Part shown: positions 25,556-34,992 of the stretch, one piece after another
How the letters are laid out: every line of letters begins with the position of its first letter
How positions within the stretch are numbered: the first letter of the stretch is position 1
From: Paraburkholderia oxyphila NBRC 105797
Lineage (GTDB): Bacteria; Pseudomonadota; Gammaproteobacteria; Burkholderiales; Burkholderiaceae
NCBI RefSeq assembly: GCF_000685075.1
Contig: NZ_BAYD01000028.1
Coordinates: 42,052 to 106,051 of the forward strand
Reading direction: 5' to 3'
Length of the DNA stretch: 64,000 nt
Made by a program: the position numbers and the translations under genes
The notes under the pieces: generated by a model
What the model was told of the DNA's origin: nothing
Seen by the model: only the letters and a program-made list of their open reading frames with translations
Databases searched by the model: none

Positions 25556-27436
25556 TCAGCCTTGCAGGATTGGAATACGGCCCTGATACACAGCGCCACC
25601 GGAGATGCGCATGAAGTACTGCAGGTTGGGCAGCCGCTGGATCAGCGCTGTCGGAATGAGCGGCGCCTTCTCCAGTTGCAGCGATCGCGTAATGCCACCG
25701 TTGAATTCGCCAATGTGACCTTCGCTGCCACGGCTCGTGGACCCGGAAATCTGGATGTTGCGGATCGCTGTCTCCCCGACCTTGTCCGAGAACCACTGGG
25801 CAGTGTCGCTGTCTTCCAATCTTAGGATGACCTGGTTATTGAGATTACCCAAAACCTGCAGCATCTTCGCGGCGTTTCCGAGTTTGGCCTCCAGGTCCGA
25901 GCGGGTCTGGAATGCGACGAACGCCTTGAAGCCCGCTCCACGCCCCTTGTTCAGGATCTGGATCACCTGCTCGTTGATCGCCTCGGCTACCTCATCGATG
26001 ACCAGAACGACATCAGGGTTGGTCTTGTAGAAGTTGTAGATCGCGCCACATACGGCCGCCACGTCGGCAAGGACCAGCGACGCAATCGCCTTCTGCACGA
26101 TGCTGTTCGAGAGCGAGTCGAACCCCATGTAAAGGACGGCTTTCTGCTTGATGATCCGGTCGATGTCCCAGATCTCGCGTTCGTCCTCGAAGTCCTCGAC
26201 CTTCGGTGCAAGCATGAGACCCGTCTCGCCGGTGGCCAGCATCTGCAGTAGCGGCATCACCGACGCGATCACCCGTGTGTAGTGATCGCGATCGTGCGTG
26301 TGGGTCGCGATGAGCCCGTCGATCGCCTCGTGCCCGAGGTTCTCGTGCGCATACCGTTCGTTGTACAGCATCACCATGGCATCGACGTCCGACACACTGC
26401 CGGGCCTGCCGCCAATCTGCGTCCTGGTGGTCGCGACGAGCTCCTCCCAGTTCGCGAGGCCCGCGTCACGGAAGAACCGTTCGAGACTGCGCTCGAGCAG
26501 CTTCGCGACGCCGGCCTGCGCGTACTTCAGGATCGAACGCAGATTCGGTTTGTCACCGACGTACAGCTCGCCCTTCACAGCGCGATCGATGAAGAGGAAC
26601 GCGAAGTCGCGGAACGGCCCCTCCTCCATCAGCTGCGCAATGCGGCCAGGAATTTCCGATGGCTGCGACCAGTTTTCGAGCGGGTTCAGCCGGATCGACT
26701 CAGAGGGCTTCGCCTGGCTAAAGTACAGGAACTTGCGGCCGGTGCGCGCGCACTCGCGCTCCACGCGCGCCTTCCAGTCCTTGTCGTTCTTCGGGTCGAT
26801 GATGATCAGCACGTCACCCATATGGATGACCTGGGTGGAGAGAACCTCATAGGTGCGGGTCTTGCCCGAGCCCGTGGTGCCCCCGACTGCGGTATGGCCG
26901 CCCATCGCCTTGTAGTGGAAAGGCACGAACCCCTTGTCTGGCTCCATGCCGTGTATCCATGACGCGCCCTGCGGCATGCGGTCCCGGATGCTGTCGGCCG
27001 GCGCGAAGAGCCTCTCGATCGCCTCCTGGATTTTGCGACCCCGCCGCGTCTTGCCCAGCCACTTTGGCAAACCGGGGATGTCGGTCGTTGGCATGCGCAG
27101 GATGTCGTGCGCGATCTGACAGTGCTTCTGCGTCCATTCAAAGCCCATCCCGAGGTACATCGAATCGCTCTCCTCACGCATGTGCTTCTGGATGCGCAGC
27201 AGCCGGGGCACAGGCAGTGTCGTGAGCCACTTGGTCGAGATGGCGAGGCGAAAGCGCAGTGCCTTCCAGACCTGCAGGCCGCGAAGCAGCAACGGCACGA
27301 GCGCTGCGAGCCCGAAGACCCAGCCGTAAGGCATGCCAGTGAACGGCAGCCAAGCAAACGCGACGAACCAAAAGATCGTGGCGCGCAATTCGTAGATCGG
27401 CCGGAAATGGTTGATGTAGCTGGTCGTTGCGTTCAT
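25556..27436 (-). CDS. traD: Type IV coupling protein TraD (626 aa)
   Basis: Two N-terminal membrane segments (FWFVAFAWLPFTGMP, VFGLAALVPLLLRGLQVW) anchor a cytoplasmic ATPase. Walker A is GGTTGSGKTRTYEV, a strand follows with VLIIIDPKND, and Walker B is VVLVIDEVAEAI, with AFVAFQTRSDLEAKLG after it. This is the SXT/ICE-type TraD plan rather than F-type. Coupling proteins bind the relaxosome and feed substrate DNA to the transfer channel. The start overlaps the upstream gene by ATGA, showing co-translation with the MobH-like protein. Confidence 0.85.
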   Translation of the reverse strand: MNATTSYINHFRPIYELRATIFWFVAFAWLPFTGMPYGWVFGLAALVPLLLRGLQVWKALRFRLAISTKWLTTLPVPRLLRIQKHMREESDSMYLGMGFEWTQKHCQIAHDILRMPTTDIPGLPKWLGKTRRGRKIQEAIERLFAPADSIRDRMPQGASWIHGMEPDKGFVPFHYKAMGGHTAVGGTTGSGKTRTYEVLSTQVIHMGDVLIIIDPKNDKDWKARVERECARTGRKFLYFSQAKPSESIRLNPLENWSQPSEIPGRIAQLMEEGPFRDFAFLFIDRAVKGELYVGDKPNLRSILKYAQAGVAKLLERSLERFFRDAGLANWEELVATTRTQIGGRPGSVSDVDAMVMLYNERYAHENLGHEAIDGLIATHTHDRDHYTRVIASVMPLLQMLATGETGLMLAPKVEDFEDEREIWDIDRIIKQKAVLYMGFDSLSNSIVQKAIASLVLADVAAVCGAIYNFYKTNPDVVLVIDEVAEAINEQVIQILNKGRGAGFKAFVAFQTRSDLEAKLGNAAKMLQVLGNLNNQVILRLEDSDTAQWFSDKVGETAIRNIQISGSTSRGSEGHIGEFNGGITRSLQLEKAPLIPTALIQRLPNLQYFMRISGGAVYQGRIPILQG

Positions 27437-28809
27437 TCGGCGCGCTCCACGATCAACTCGCCCGCGCGAGGCGCGAGCACGATTTCCGCCTGCACGTTCG
27501 CGACGAGCAGGCCGCGCCGCCTGAGATGTTCAACGAGGGTGTCGCTCGCCACGCCATAGCTACCCACGAGACGTTTGGGCACCGCGAGTCCCTTGTCGGT
27601 CCAGTTGACCCTTGCCTTGCCAGCGGCGACGTCTTCGGCGAGCGCACGGAAGAACTCGCGGATCATGTTCGGTTGTCCCTCCAGAACCTGATCGAAGGCT
27701 GGCGGCACGGAAGCACGCGCCGGACGCCCTGCTGGACGCATGGACGCCGGATCGACGGACGCCGGTGGCGGACTCTCACCCGAAAACGGCAGTCCAAGCT
27801 GCGAATCGTCTTTCGCGCGCGTGTCTGGCGCAGTAACAGAAGGCAGTGGTGTATCAGGCGACCCGCCAGCGTCGGCCGGCGCGAGCGACGGAGCTAGTGT
27901 GAGTTTCGGGTCAGCGACGGGTCCGGCTGACGCTGCGGGAAACGCCGCCTCTGCGATCGCTTCCGGTGCGATTGTCGCGCTGGGTTGAGGAACAGGTGGT
28001 GCGACGGAGGCAGTTGCTGGCGCAGGCGGCACAGGCGTGGCCTTAGTCACGACGGGTTGGACGGCTGCAGCGACGTGAAGGGCAGGTGGCACCGGGTATT
28101 GCACGGCTTCATAGACAGCGTGTTGCGCCTTGCGGTCAAAGTCCGCCGCCACGGCCACGGCCTGCCGCACGACCTTGTGCACAAGGGACTCACCGCCTTG
28201 CGGTTGTGCAACCGGATTGATCGCGCCGAAAAGTTGCGCGAGCACCTCGGCCTCGTAGCCACCCAGCAGATCGTGGCCGATCAGGTTCTGCGCGAACAAC
28301 GCCGTACGCATGCGTTCGACAGGCAGCGGTGCGGCCCTGCGCTGCAGGGCGTATACATCTCCCGCGAGCCAGGGTCCGAGCGCTCCGTGTGCAGCCGGAT
28401 TCCATTCCACCCGGTCCCGATCGCGCAGTACGACGAAGTGCCGGTACGGTTCGTCGAGCCCCGAGCACACCGCGGCGAGGAAGACCGCGTGGTTGTACTG
28501 CGGTTCGACGTGCCTGCGCCTCTCCGACGACAGGTTCGTGCCGAACTTCTGCCCACCGGCGAGCCGCATCGCGTAGAACGCGGTCTCGACCGTGCACCGA
28601 AACGCCCCGCCTGGCTCACGATAGAGCATGGGCGAATACGGCAGGCTCGAAAACCACGTCGCGCAACGCACGAGCAGTGCGTTCCAGTGCAAACGGTATT
28701 CGTCCTCGCTCGCCTCGTTGGCGGCCTGCCGGATGAGCGCAACGCGGCGGTCGTGCGCGGCGAGCAGCGCGGGTGCCTCCATCGGCTGATGCAGGGCCGT
28801 GCCACTCAC
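27433..28809 (-). CDS. MobH-type relaxase homologue lacking the HD metal ligands (458 aa)
   Basis: Residues about 20-215 align by pattern with the TraI_2 relaxase domain (RRVALIRQ..., SSLPYSPMLYREPGGAFRCTVETAFYAMRL, AAVCSGLDEP, WNPAAHGALGP). The C terminus (FFRALAEDVAAGKARVNWTDKGLAVPKRLVGSYG) matches the TraI_2 C-terminal DNA-binding-like domain. A Pro/Ala linker joins them. The metal ligands of active MobH proteins are gone: expected His-His is LYR, the GGxxxH His is Cys72, and HDIGK is SGLDEP. It may be a structural relaxosome protein. GTG start after GGGAGG, overlapping trbL. Confidence 0.6.
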   Translation of the reverse strand: MSGTALHQPMEAPALLAAHDRRVALIRQAANEASEDEYRLHWNALLVRCATWFSSLPYSPMLYREPGGAFRCTVETAFYAMRLAGGQKFGTNLSSERRRHVEPQYNHAVFLAAVCSGLDEPYRHFVVLRDRDRVEWNPAAHGALGPWLAGDVYALQRRAAPLPVERMRTALFAQNLIGHDLLGGYEAEVLAQLFGAINPVAQPQGGESLVHKVVRQAVAVAADFDRKAQHAVYEAVQYPVPPALHVAAAVQPVVTKATPVPPAPATASVAPPVPQPSATIAPEAIAEAAFPAASAGPVADPKLTLAPSLAPADAGGSPDTPLPSVTAPDTRAKDDSQLGLPFSGESPPPASVDPASMRPAGRPARASVPPAFDQVLEGQPNMIREFFRALAEDVAAGKARVNWTDKGLAVPKRLVGSYGVASDTLVEHLRRRGLLVANVQAEIVLAPRAGELIVERAE

Positions 28810-29855
28810 AGGATGCCTCCCGTCGCAATGCTGGCTGCCTTTTTCATCATCGAGCCCGATGCGTTGGCACCGCCTCCGAACATTCCTGCCATCTTCGGAA
28901 TCTCAAACGAGAGCAGGAAGACGAAGAGCGAAAGGTCAAAGACGTATGACGCACCTTCCGCCGTCGAAAGACCCTTGGCAACGGCCCCTGCGATCGCGGT
29001 GTTCAGCGACGTAGCGACGAGCTTGAGCAGGATTGCTGAGACCACGCAATACATGCCTGCGCTGACCATGTAGTCGAGCCACGACCTGAAATATCCCCGC
29101 GTGTACGACGAAAAACCGAGCGCGACCGCTATCTGGCCCACCACGATGCCGACTGCGGCCTGGATGAGGCCGAGATTGTTAAAGAAGGCGAAGACGATGC
29201 TGGTGATCACCAGGACGATGTAGGCGAGAAGCATCGGGATCATCGAAATCGTCAGTGCAACGAAGTTCGTCCAGGATGTGCCTTCATACGCCTTGACCAC
29301 AGCCTCCATGACCGCGCCGCCGGCCGCGGCCATCGAGGAGGCGACGCCCTGCCCCGCGCCCGCCTGGATCATGTTCGCAAGCGTCTGGAACCAGTTGTAA
29401 AAGCCCGGTGCGAAGGTCTGGTAGCTCACGTAGATTGAGGCGAAGATGCCGAGCATTCCGATCTCTTCAAACACCGTGACCCAAGCTGACACAGGATCCC
29501 GGGTGGCGGAATACCGGACATACGTCAGAACCAGCGTGATGACGCCGAGGCCTGCGGCGAACTTGTCGGCTTCGCTCTTGATACTCTGGCTGACGGTGAC
29601 CGCTGCCGGGATGACCGAGGCGAAAAGCTCGGCAGCCTTTGCTGCCGCCCTGGATGCGCCCGCGGCAATCTCCCCCTGTTTCATTGTCGAGCCGAACGTG
29701 TCGTTGCCTGACGAGGAAGGGGTAACGGTCGTGCCCGACGACGGCGTAATCTGCTGCCCCTCAGCCGGAGTATCGTCAGCCCACGCGGATGCTGCGCACA
29801 CGCCGAGCAATACGAAGGACACCATCAGGCCGGCGATGAACTGTCGAAAGCGCAT
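28806..29855 (-). CDS. trbL: TrbL/VirB6-like polytopic membrane protein (349 aa)
   Basis: A signal-like N terminus (MRFRQFIAGLMVSFVLLGVCAASAWA) is followed by a Ser/Thr-rich stretch and at least five membrane segments (FAAGLGVITLVLTYV, IGMLGIFASIYVSYQ, FVALTISMIPMLLAYIVLVI, LGLIQAAVGIVVGQIAVALGF, AGMYCVVSAILLKLVA). This is the TrbL/VirB6 inner-membrane component of the transfer channel. Start at 29855 chosen for GAGGTG upstream. Gly/Ala-rich C-terminal tail. It lies between trbJ and the MobH-like gene. Confidence 0.75.
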   Translation of the reverse strand: MRFRQFIAGLMVSFVLLGVCAASAWADDTPAEGQQITPSSGTTVTPSSSGNDTFGSTMKQGEIAAGASRAAAKAAELFASVIPAAVTVSQSIKSEADKFAAGLGVITLVLTYVRYSATRDPVSAWVTVFEEIGMLGIFASIYVSYQTFAPGFYNWFQTLANMIQAGAGQGVASSMAAAGGAVMEAVVKAYEGTSWTNFVALTISMIPMLLAYIVLVITSIVFAFFNNLGLIQAAVGIVVGQIAVALGFSSYTRGYFRSWLDYMVSAGMYCVVSAILLKLVATSLNTAIAGAVAKGLSTAEGASYVFDLSLFVFLLSFEIPKMAGMFGGGANASGSMMKKAASIATGGIL

Positions 29856-29866
29856 CTCGTACCACC

Positions 29867-30622
29867 TCAATTGCCGCTGGGCAGCGCGTCAAATGCAGCA
29901 CGCTCGGCGTCCTGCTGCGTCGTGTAAGCCTGTGCCGCAGACAGCCGGTTCTGCGCGGCGGCGGTCGTCGAAGCCTGCTGCTGTGCGTCGTTCTGCGTTT
30001 TGGCGGCCATCATCTGAAGAAGGTCGGAATTCTGGCTCGTGACAATGTCCAGGTAGTGCGTCGTCAGTTCAGCCGTCGCCTGCTGGGTCGGCGTGAGCGA
30101 CAATTGCGACTGCAGTGCCGAACGGCGTTGCGCCAGCGTCTGGATATGCTGGTTGACGTCATTGCCCATCTGGAAGAGGCTCGTCGCACTCGCGCTGCCC
30201 TGCTTGTACAGCGCGTTCATGTCGGAGAGCCACTGGGTCGGTGATTTGCCTGATGTCGAGATGAGGTTCTGGACATGCGTGATGTAGGCACCGCCCTGTT
30301 GCAGCGTTCCGTACAGGCTCTGCAGATTGCTGACGTACTGGTTGACCTTCGAGATGTCGCCCGTGATCTGGTCGAACTGGGCCTTCATCGCCACCGGGTT
30401 CAGGTTTGTCGCCTGCAGCAGCTGGTTCGCCATCATCTGGTACTGGTAGACGATGTTTGTGTTCTGGTAGATCTCGCCCTTGACCGCTTCGGCCGCCGTC
30501 ATGGCGTTCTTGGCGAAGTTGGTCGGATCGAACACGATCATGGTGGCGAACGTCGACTGGCATGCACCGATCGCAAGTGATGCGACCACGGCCGCCTGCA
30601 GCAGTATTTTCTTCATGGTCAT
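29867..30622 (-). CDS. trbJ: TrbJ/VirB5-like periplasmic transfer protein (251 aa)
   Basis: Signal peptide MTMKKILLQAAVVASLAIGA ending near CQSTFA, then the TrbJ hallmark VFDPTNFAKNAMTAAEAV and long Gln/Asn-rich helices (QYQMMANQLLQATNLNPVAMKAQFDQITGDISKVNQYVSNLQSLYG). VirB5 proteins sit at the pilus tip or in the periplasm and help target recognition. GGAACC precedes the first ATG; a second ATG two codons later is also possible. Confidence 0.75.
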   Translation of the reverse strand: MTMKKILLQAAVVASLAIGACQSTFATMIVFDPTNFAKNAMTAAEAVKGEIYQNTNIVYQYQMMANQLLQATNLNPVAMKAQFDQITGDISKVNQYVSNLQSLYGTLQQGGAYITHVQNLISTSGKSPTQWLSDMNALYKQGSASATSLFQMGNDVNQHIQTLAQRRSALQSQLSLTPTQQATAELTTHYLDIVTSQNSDLLQMMAAKTQNDAQQQASTTAAAQNRLSAAQAYTTQQDAERAAFDALPSGN

Positions 30623-30636
30623 CGGTTCCGTTGGGG

Positions 30637-33111
30637 TCAGTCAAAGGCGAGCATTTCGCGCATGTAGCCCTCGCGCCAGTTTTCGTCGCCAGAAGTGAAA
30701 TGCCGGTCAAGCACGCTCTGTGCTCGACCATCCGCGCGCAGCGCCGCGAGCGTCTCCTTGTCGAAGCTCGCCTGCAGCATGCGCGTCTGCGTGGGAGTGA
30801 CCCACAGATAGTCGCAATTTGGTACCGCGTTGACGATCATGTCGATCTGGCCATCGCTCAGGCCGAACACATCGCCGTAGAGCTTCAGATTGCTTCGCGC
30901 GTCGGGATTCGCGAGATAAAAGATGTTCTGCAGCTGCTCCTTGAGCACCTCGAAGTTCGCGACGCGCTCGAGCTGCTTGAGCGACTGGGTCGCGAGTGCA
31001 AGCGTGCCGTTCAGTCGCCGGATTGTCACCGCCCACAATTCGAGTCGCGCGTAGAAGCGCGGATACAGGAAGAAGAAGCCGCACTCCTCGACCTCGATGA
31101 CGGTAAAGCGCTTGCCGTCCAGCCACTGCGAGATCCGGTAGAAGGCGTAGTCCGTGAAGAGCAGCGCCGCTTCCGGATTGTTCTGGAACAGGTCGCCGCA
31201 TTCGATCGAGAGGTTGTCCGACAGCGAGAACGCGTCGTCCACGTGGTCGAAGAAGTTTCCGTTCTTTTCCCCCTTCGTCCAGATACGCAGACGCTCGCGC
31301 AACTCGGCCGGCAGAAGTGTGGTCAGGAACGACAGTGTCCAGTACTCGGGCGCGTAGCCCGTCGCGAGCAGCGTTACCCGCTCGAAAATTTCGCGCTCCT
31401 GCGTCGGCGTGCATTTGAAGGCGTCGTCCTCGATCGCCATCTGGACCCACGTTGCGACATACGCATAGTGTCGCGCTTCGGAGAGCAGCGACAGCGGGTT
31501 GACAGGTGTAGCCGCTTCGTATCGTCCAGTGACGTCGATGAAGCGGCCGCCCGAGAGGACCGTCGGGATGCGCGTCGATCGCTCCTTGTCGAAGCGGATG
31601 CGCCGTGCGTCGTGCCGTCCCATCTGGGAAAGCAGGAAATTCAGCAGCATCGTCTTGCCCGCGCCGTTGGGGCCGACGACCAGCAGGTGAGAACGTCCGC
31701 CCGGATGATGGAGGACGACGCGCTGCAGGGTCCGGTGGCGCGTGGGCAGGATCGTGGTGGGTCCGGTTTTCCGGCCGAACTGCTGGGTCAGCCACTCGTT
31801 GACCTCCTCACCTTCCGGCACGCCGCGCACGGGCGCCACGTCCGATACGGCAGCGGTCTCCACGAACTGCAGGCGCTTTTGCTGGTCCCAGCGTCCGGGC
31901 AGGGTTGACGCCCATGCCGCACCCAGGTTGTCCTTTTCCAGCACCAGCCCGAAGCCCGCATTGCTCAGCCGCCCGACCACGTCAGACGTGGACTGGTCGC
32001 ATTCCTCGACGGTATCGCCGTAGACCAGCACTGAGATATTTGCGTAGCCGAATTGCGCGCCCTCGACAGTCAGCCGTTTGAGCGCGTCCTCCGCTTCGTC
32101 GGCCAGCGTCTCTCGCCCCTTGTCGTTCTTCTGTTCTTCCCTGGCGAAGACCTGTTTCAGGATTGCCGCGGGGTTGAATGCCGCCGCCTTGAAGAACTTG
32201 CGAACCGACTTGATGAACGCTTCCGCGCGGCTCGTGCTCAGGAAGCGGTACATCACGCAAATGTCGAGCTCAGCATCCACGTCGCAAAGCACGTCGAGCG
32301 CCGCCTCCTGGAATCCGAGCCATTCCTTGACGGCGATAACCTTTGCGAACCGCTTGCCGTGTGCCGATTCGAACAGAAGGTGCTCGGCGCCGTACGTGAC
32401 AAACGATTCGGTCAGGTGCGTATCGAGCATCGTGACCGGATAACGCACGCGCCGGGGCGGCACGGACGGATTGGCACTCTGGTGCAGGTGGGCGAGCGCG
32501 TGCTGCAGTTCGAGGCGCTTCATCTTCAGCCGCCCCATGCCGCCCCGGAACGCATCGAGCAGGCCCTCGAAGCGCCGGATGTCCGCAGTCAGCTGGTCGA
32601 TGTCGAATGCGAAGGCATTGCGGGTGAGCACCTGATCGCGGACGGCCTCGAAGACGGCCAGCGGCACGGGCTTGCCACCCACCTTCATGTGATAGCCCAC
32701 CTTCTCGAAGAATTTGTTGAAGCCAGTCTCGGGCGTAAACGCGAGCGACAACGAGTGTGAGTTGCGGAAGAATTTGCCGCTCCCGACGTTCTCGCGGTTG
32801 ATCTCGTCCAGGCGTGTGTCGAGCGCCGAAGCGAACTCGCCGTCGATCGCCCCCTTCACCCGGCGGTGTGAAAGCCGCCACCATGCGGTGACACGATGGT
32901 CGAAGTTCTTGCAGGCGTTATCGAGGTTGTTGCGCGCCGCCGTGATATCGCTGGTGTTCGGCGTATCGGCGTCAACGCCCTCGAACGTGAACGAGGTGAG
33001 CAGCGACCCGTCCTTGTCGAGGACGAGCTGCGGCGTCACCATCGTGGCCCACGGGGCAATTTCCTGAACCGGCCGGCGGGAAAGCGCGCGCAGCTTTCCG
33101 GGCTTCAGCAT
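30637..33111 (-). CDS. trbE: TrbE/VirB4-like transfer ATPase (824 aa)
   Basis: The start at 33111 follows AGGATC; the frame is open further upstream inside trbD. N-terminal VirB4 domain (MLKPGKLRALSRRPVQEIAPWATMVTPQLVLDKDGSLLTSFTFEG), then the ATPase with Walker A VVGPNGAGKTMLLNF and the ALATQSLKQLERV motif. The Walker B segment reads FTVIEVEECG, so the canonical Asp-Glu pair is Glu-Glu. VirB4 ATPases energise pilus assembly and substrate transfer. Size is typical for the family. Confidence 0.8.
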   Translation of the reverse strand: MLKPGKLRALSRRPVQEIAPWATMVTPQLVLDKDGSLLTSFTFEGVDADTPNTSDITAARNNLDNACKNFDHRVTAWWRLSHRRVKGAIDGEFASALDTRLDEINRENVGSGKFFRNSHSLSLAFTPETGFNKFFEKVGYHMKVGGKPVPLAVFEAVRDQVLTRNAFAFDIDQLTADIRRFEGLLDAFRGGMGRLKMKRLELQHALAHLHQSANPSVPPRRVRYPVTMLDTHLTESFVTYGAEHLLFESAHGKRFAKVIAVKEWLGFQEAALDVLCDVDAELDICVMYRFLSTSRAEAFIKSVRKFFKAAAFNPAAILKQVFAREEQKNDKGRETLADEAEDALKRLTVEGAQFGYANISVLVYGDTVEECDQSTSDVVGRLSNAGFGLVLEKDNLGAAWASTLPGRWDQQKRLQFVETAAVSDVAPVRGVPEGEEVNEWLTQQFGRKTGPTTILPTRHRTLQRVVLHHPGGRSHLLVVGPNGAGKTMLLNFLLSQMGRHDARRIRFDKERSTRIPTVLSGGRFIDVTGRYEAATPVNPLSLLSEARHYAYVATWVQMAIEDDAFKCTPTQEREIFERVTLLATGYAPEYWTLSFLTTLLPAELRERLRIWTKGEKNGNFFDHVDDAFSLSDNLSIECGDLFQNNPEAALLFTDYAFYRISQWLDGKRFTVIEVEECGFFFLYPRFYARLELWAVTIRRLNGTLALATQSLKQLERVANFEVLKEQLQNIFYLANPDARSNLKLYGDVFGLSDGQIDMIVNAVPNCDYLWVTPTQTRMLQASFDKETLAALRADGRAQSVLDRHFTSGDENWREGYMREMLAFD

Positions 33112-33437
33112 GGGAGATCCTGATCGAAACCGTAGGGGCGCCGAAAGCGTGCGGACCACTTTCCGCCCGGCGTCGGCTCGTGGACGTCGGGATAGCGGTT
33201 GTAGACGAGCATGACGAGTCGCCACCAGGGGTCGCGTGAACTCATCCACTTCAGGAAGAAGTGGATGCCCATTCCGAGGCCGATGAAGCCAATCGAGCTC
33301 ACAAGGTCAAAACCGCATGCGTAGCAGAGCAACATTGTGAGGAAGGAATTGGCCAGCGCCAGCAACCGGTCTGCCCCACCAATCTGGCGGGGTAGCGACA
33401 GCCCGCGACTGACCTTTGCCCGGTTACGTGCAGACAT
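33105..33437 (-). CDS. trbD: TrbD/VirB3-like inner-membrane protein (110 aa)
   Basis: Two hydrophobic segments (LLALANSFLTMLLCYACGF, VSSIGFIGLGMGIHFFLKWM) followed by SSRDPWWRLVMLVYNRYPDVHEP, the usual short basic C terminus of VirB3/TrbD proteins. It overlaps trbC by 14 and trbE by seven bases, which fits the fixed trbC-D-E order. Partner of the VirB4 ATPase. Confidence 0.7.
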   Translation of the reverse strand: MSARNRAKVSRGLSLPRQIGGADRLLALANSFLTMLLCYACGFDLVSSIGFIGLGMGIHFFLKWMSSRDPWWRLVMLVYNRYPDVHEPTPGGKWSARFRRPYGFDQDLPC

Positions 33438-33810
33438 AGGCGATCTTGAAATGGTCCTTGAGTACCGGGATCGCGCAGGCGGCGAGGCCGATACCCACGA
33501 ACACGCTGCCGAGTACCTTGCCGATCGTGCTCTCGGAGTTCGCGATGGCGATAAATGCGACGATCATGACCACCAGACCGATACAGAAGAGCCAGGGGCC
33601 GCTGATGTAGTTCGAGATCAGGCAGATCGCGTCCGTCGCGGGACCAAGGTCGCTCAGGTCCGTCGAACTGGCAGACGCCATCGGCGCTATCGCGCTGAGC
33701 GCCGCAGCGATCAGCGTGGTACGAAGCTCGCGCCGGCCGAACAGGCGCGTGCAAGCCGAGCGCGCGTGGCGCGCGGCGCGTTTGACGAAAGGTGCGAGGT
33801 ACTGCTTCAT
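33424..33810 (-). CDS. trbC: TrbC/VirB2-like pilin (128 aa)
   Basis: Long N-terminal leader with basic start, a first hydrophobic segment ending TASA-like (ALSAIAPMASAS), then the mature pilin with two membrane helices (GPWLFCIGLVVMIVAFIAIA, VLGSVFVGIGLAACAIPVL). VirB2 pilins are processed to about 70-80 residues; here the mature part is near 80. Located directly after trbB, as in trb operons. Confidence 0.7.
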   Translation of the reverse strand: MKQYLAPFVKRAARHARSACTRLFGRRELRTTLIAAALSAIAPMASASSTDLSDLGPATDAICLISNYISGPWLFCIGLVVMIVAFIAIANSESTIGKVLGSVFVGIGLAACAIPVLKDHFKIAYVCT

Positions 33811-33830
33811 CGTTGTTCCACTCCAGTAGT

Positions 33831-34877
33831 TTAGAAAACGCGTTTGAGGATGTAATCCCCGTTGTCATAGCCGCGGACTTCGAGGATTTCGGAAAGGTGG
33901 CGCAACTCGCCCGTACGCTTCATGTGCACGACGTAGTTGAAGCAGCTGGCGATGTTCTGGCGCAGGTCGGAAATGTCCCAGCGGGTGCCAGATGGCACGC
34001 CGAGCATGGCGAGGCTTTCAAGCCGGCGCAGGCCGCCGCGCGCGGTGCTCGAGTGGACGGAGCCCAGTCCGCCGTCGTGACCGGTGTTCAGCGCCTGGAT
34101 GAAGTCATAGGCCTCGCCGCCACGCACCTCACCGACGATGATCCGGTCAGGGCGAAAGCGCAGGCACAGCGCTACGAGCATCTGGGTCGTGACGCCTGTA
34201 TCGGTGTTCGAGAGGAGCCGCAGCTTGTTCGGCACAGGCAGCTTCAATTCCATCGTGTCCTCGATGATGATGACGCGATCGTCGTCGGGAATCTCGGCGC
34301 CAATTGCGTTGAGCAGCGTCGTCTTGCCCGAAGATGTCCCGCCGGCAACGAGGATGTTTTTCTTCGCGCGCACGATCTCGCGAAGCGCCTGGCGCAGACG
34401 CCCGTTTTCGACGCCCGGTGGAAAGAATTCGACGTCGGCCTCCTCCCGTGCGCGGGCGCGCGAAAACGCACCGGCCTGCACATAGTCATCGAGCGACAGG
34501 TGCTTGTCCCGGTGTTTGCGGATGCTCAGTGCGTCGCCGTCAATGGCGGTCGGGCGCATGACCGCCGCGATACGCAGGTTTCCGTGACCCGCGTTCAGGA
34601 TGCCCTGAGCCGTGCCGGCCTTCGCCGACTTCTCAACCGACGAGGCCAGCGAGTGAATTGCGCCAGCCAGCGTCGACGGGTTCAGCTCGAGCGGGACGCG
34701 CGTCAGGACCCCACGGCGTTCGATCCAGACGTCCTTCGGGTTGTTGACCATCACTTCCGCGATGTCGGGTGCGTCGAGGAACTCGCGCAGCGGCGCGAGC
34801 GACGCAAAGAACATGCGGACCGCGCTCTCTTCGAGGCGGTTGAACTTGAGCAGGGGGTTTTCGGCGGCATCGGACAT
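33831..34877 (-). CDS. trbB: TrbB/VirB11-like traffic ATPase (348 aa)
   Basis: N-terminal domain (ESAVRMFFASLAPLREFLDAPDIAEVMVNNPKDVWIERRG), Walker A VAGGTSSGKTTLLNA, Asp box IIIEDTMELKL, Walker B RPDRIIVGEVRGGEAYD and His box GHDGGLGSVHSST. VirB11 hexamers work with VirB4 and the coupling protein to switch between pilus assembly and transfer. ATG at 34877 is used; a GTG at 34898 would add seven residues. First gene of the conjugation operon, behind the 34993 operator. Confidence 0.85.
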   Translation of the reverse strand: MSDAAENPLLKFNRLEESAVRMFFASLAPLREFLDAPDIAEVMVNNPKDVWIERRGVLTRVPLELNPSTLAGAIHSLASSVEKSAKAGTAQGILNAGHGNLRIAAVMRPTAIDGDALSIRKHRDKHLSLDDYVQAGAFSRARAREEADVEFFPPGVENGRLRQALREIVRAKKNILVAGGTSSGKTTLLNAIGAEIPDDDRVIIIEDTMELKLPVPNKLRLLSNTDTGVTTQMLVALCLRFRPDRIIVGEVRGGEAYDFIQALNTGHDGGLGSVHSSTARGGLRRLESLAMLGVPSGTRWDISDLRQNIASCFNYVVHMKRTGELRHLSEILEVRGYDNGDYILKRVF

Positions 34878-34992
34878 ACTGGTATTGTTCCGGCACACCC
34901 GGCCCGCCGATGAGGCAAAAGGGTGGCGAAATTCGGCGGCTTTCAGCGACGTCGTCGCTCGCGATACGGGAGCACGAATCCGGTCGGTTCCA

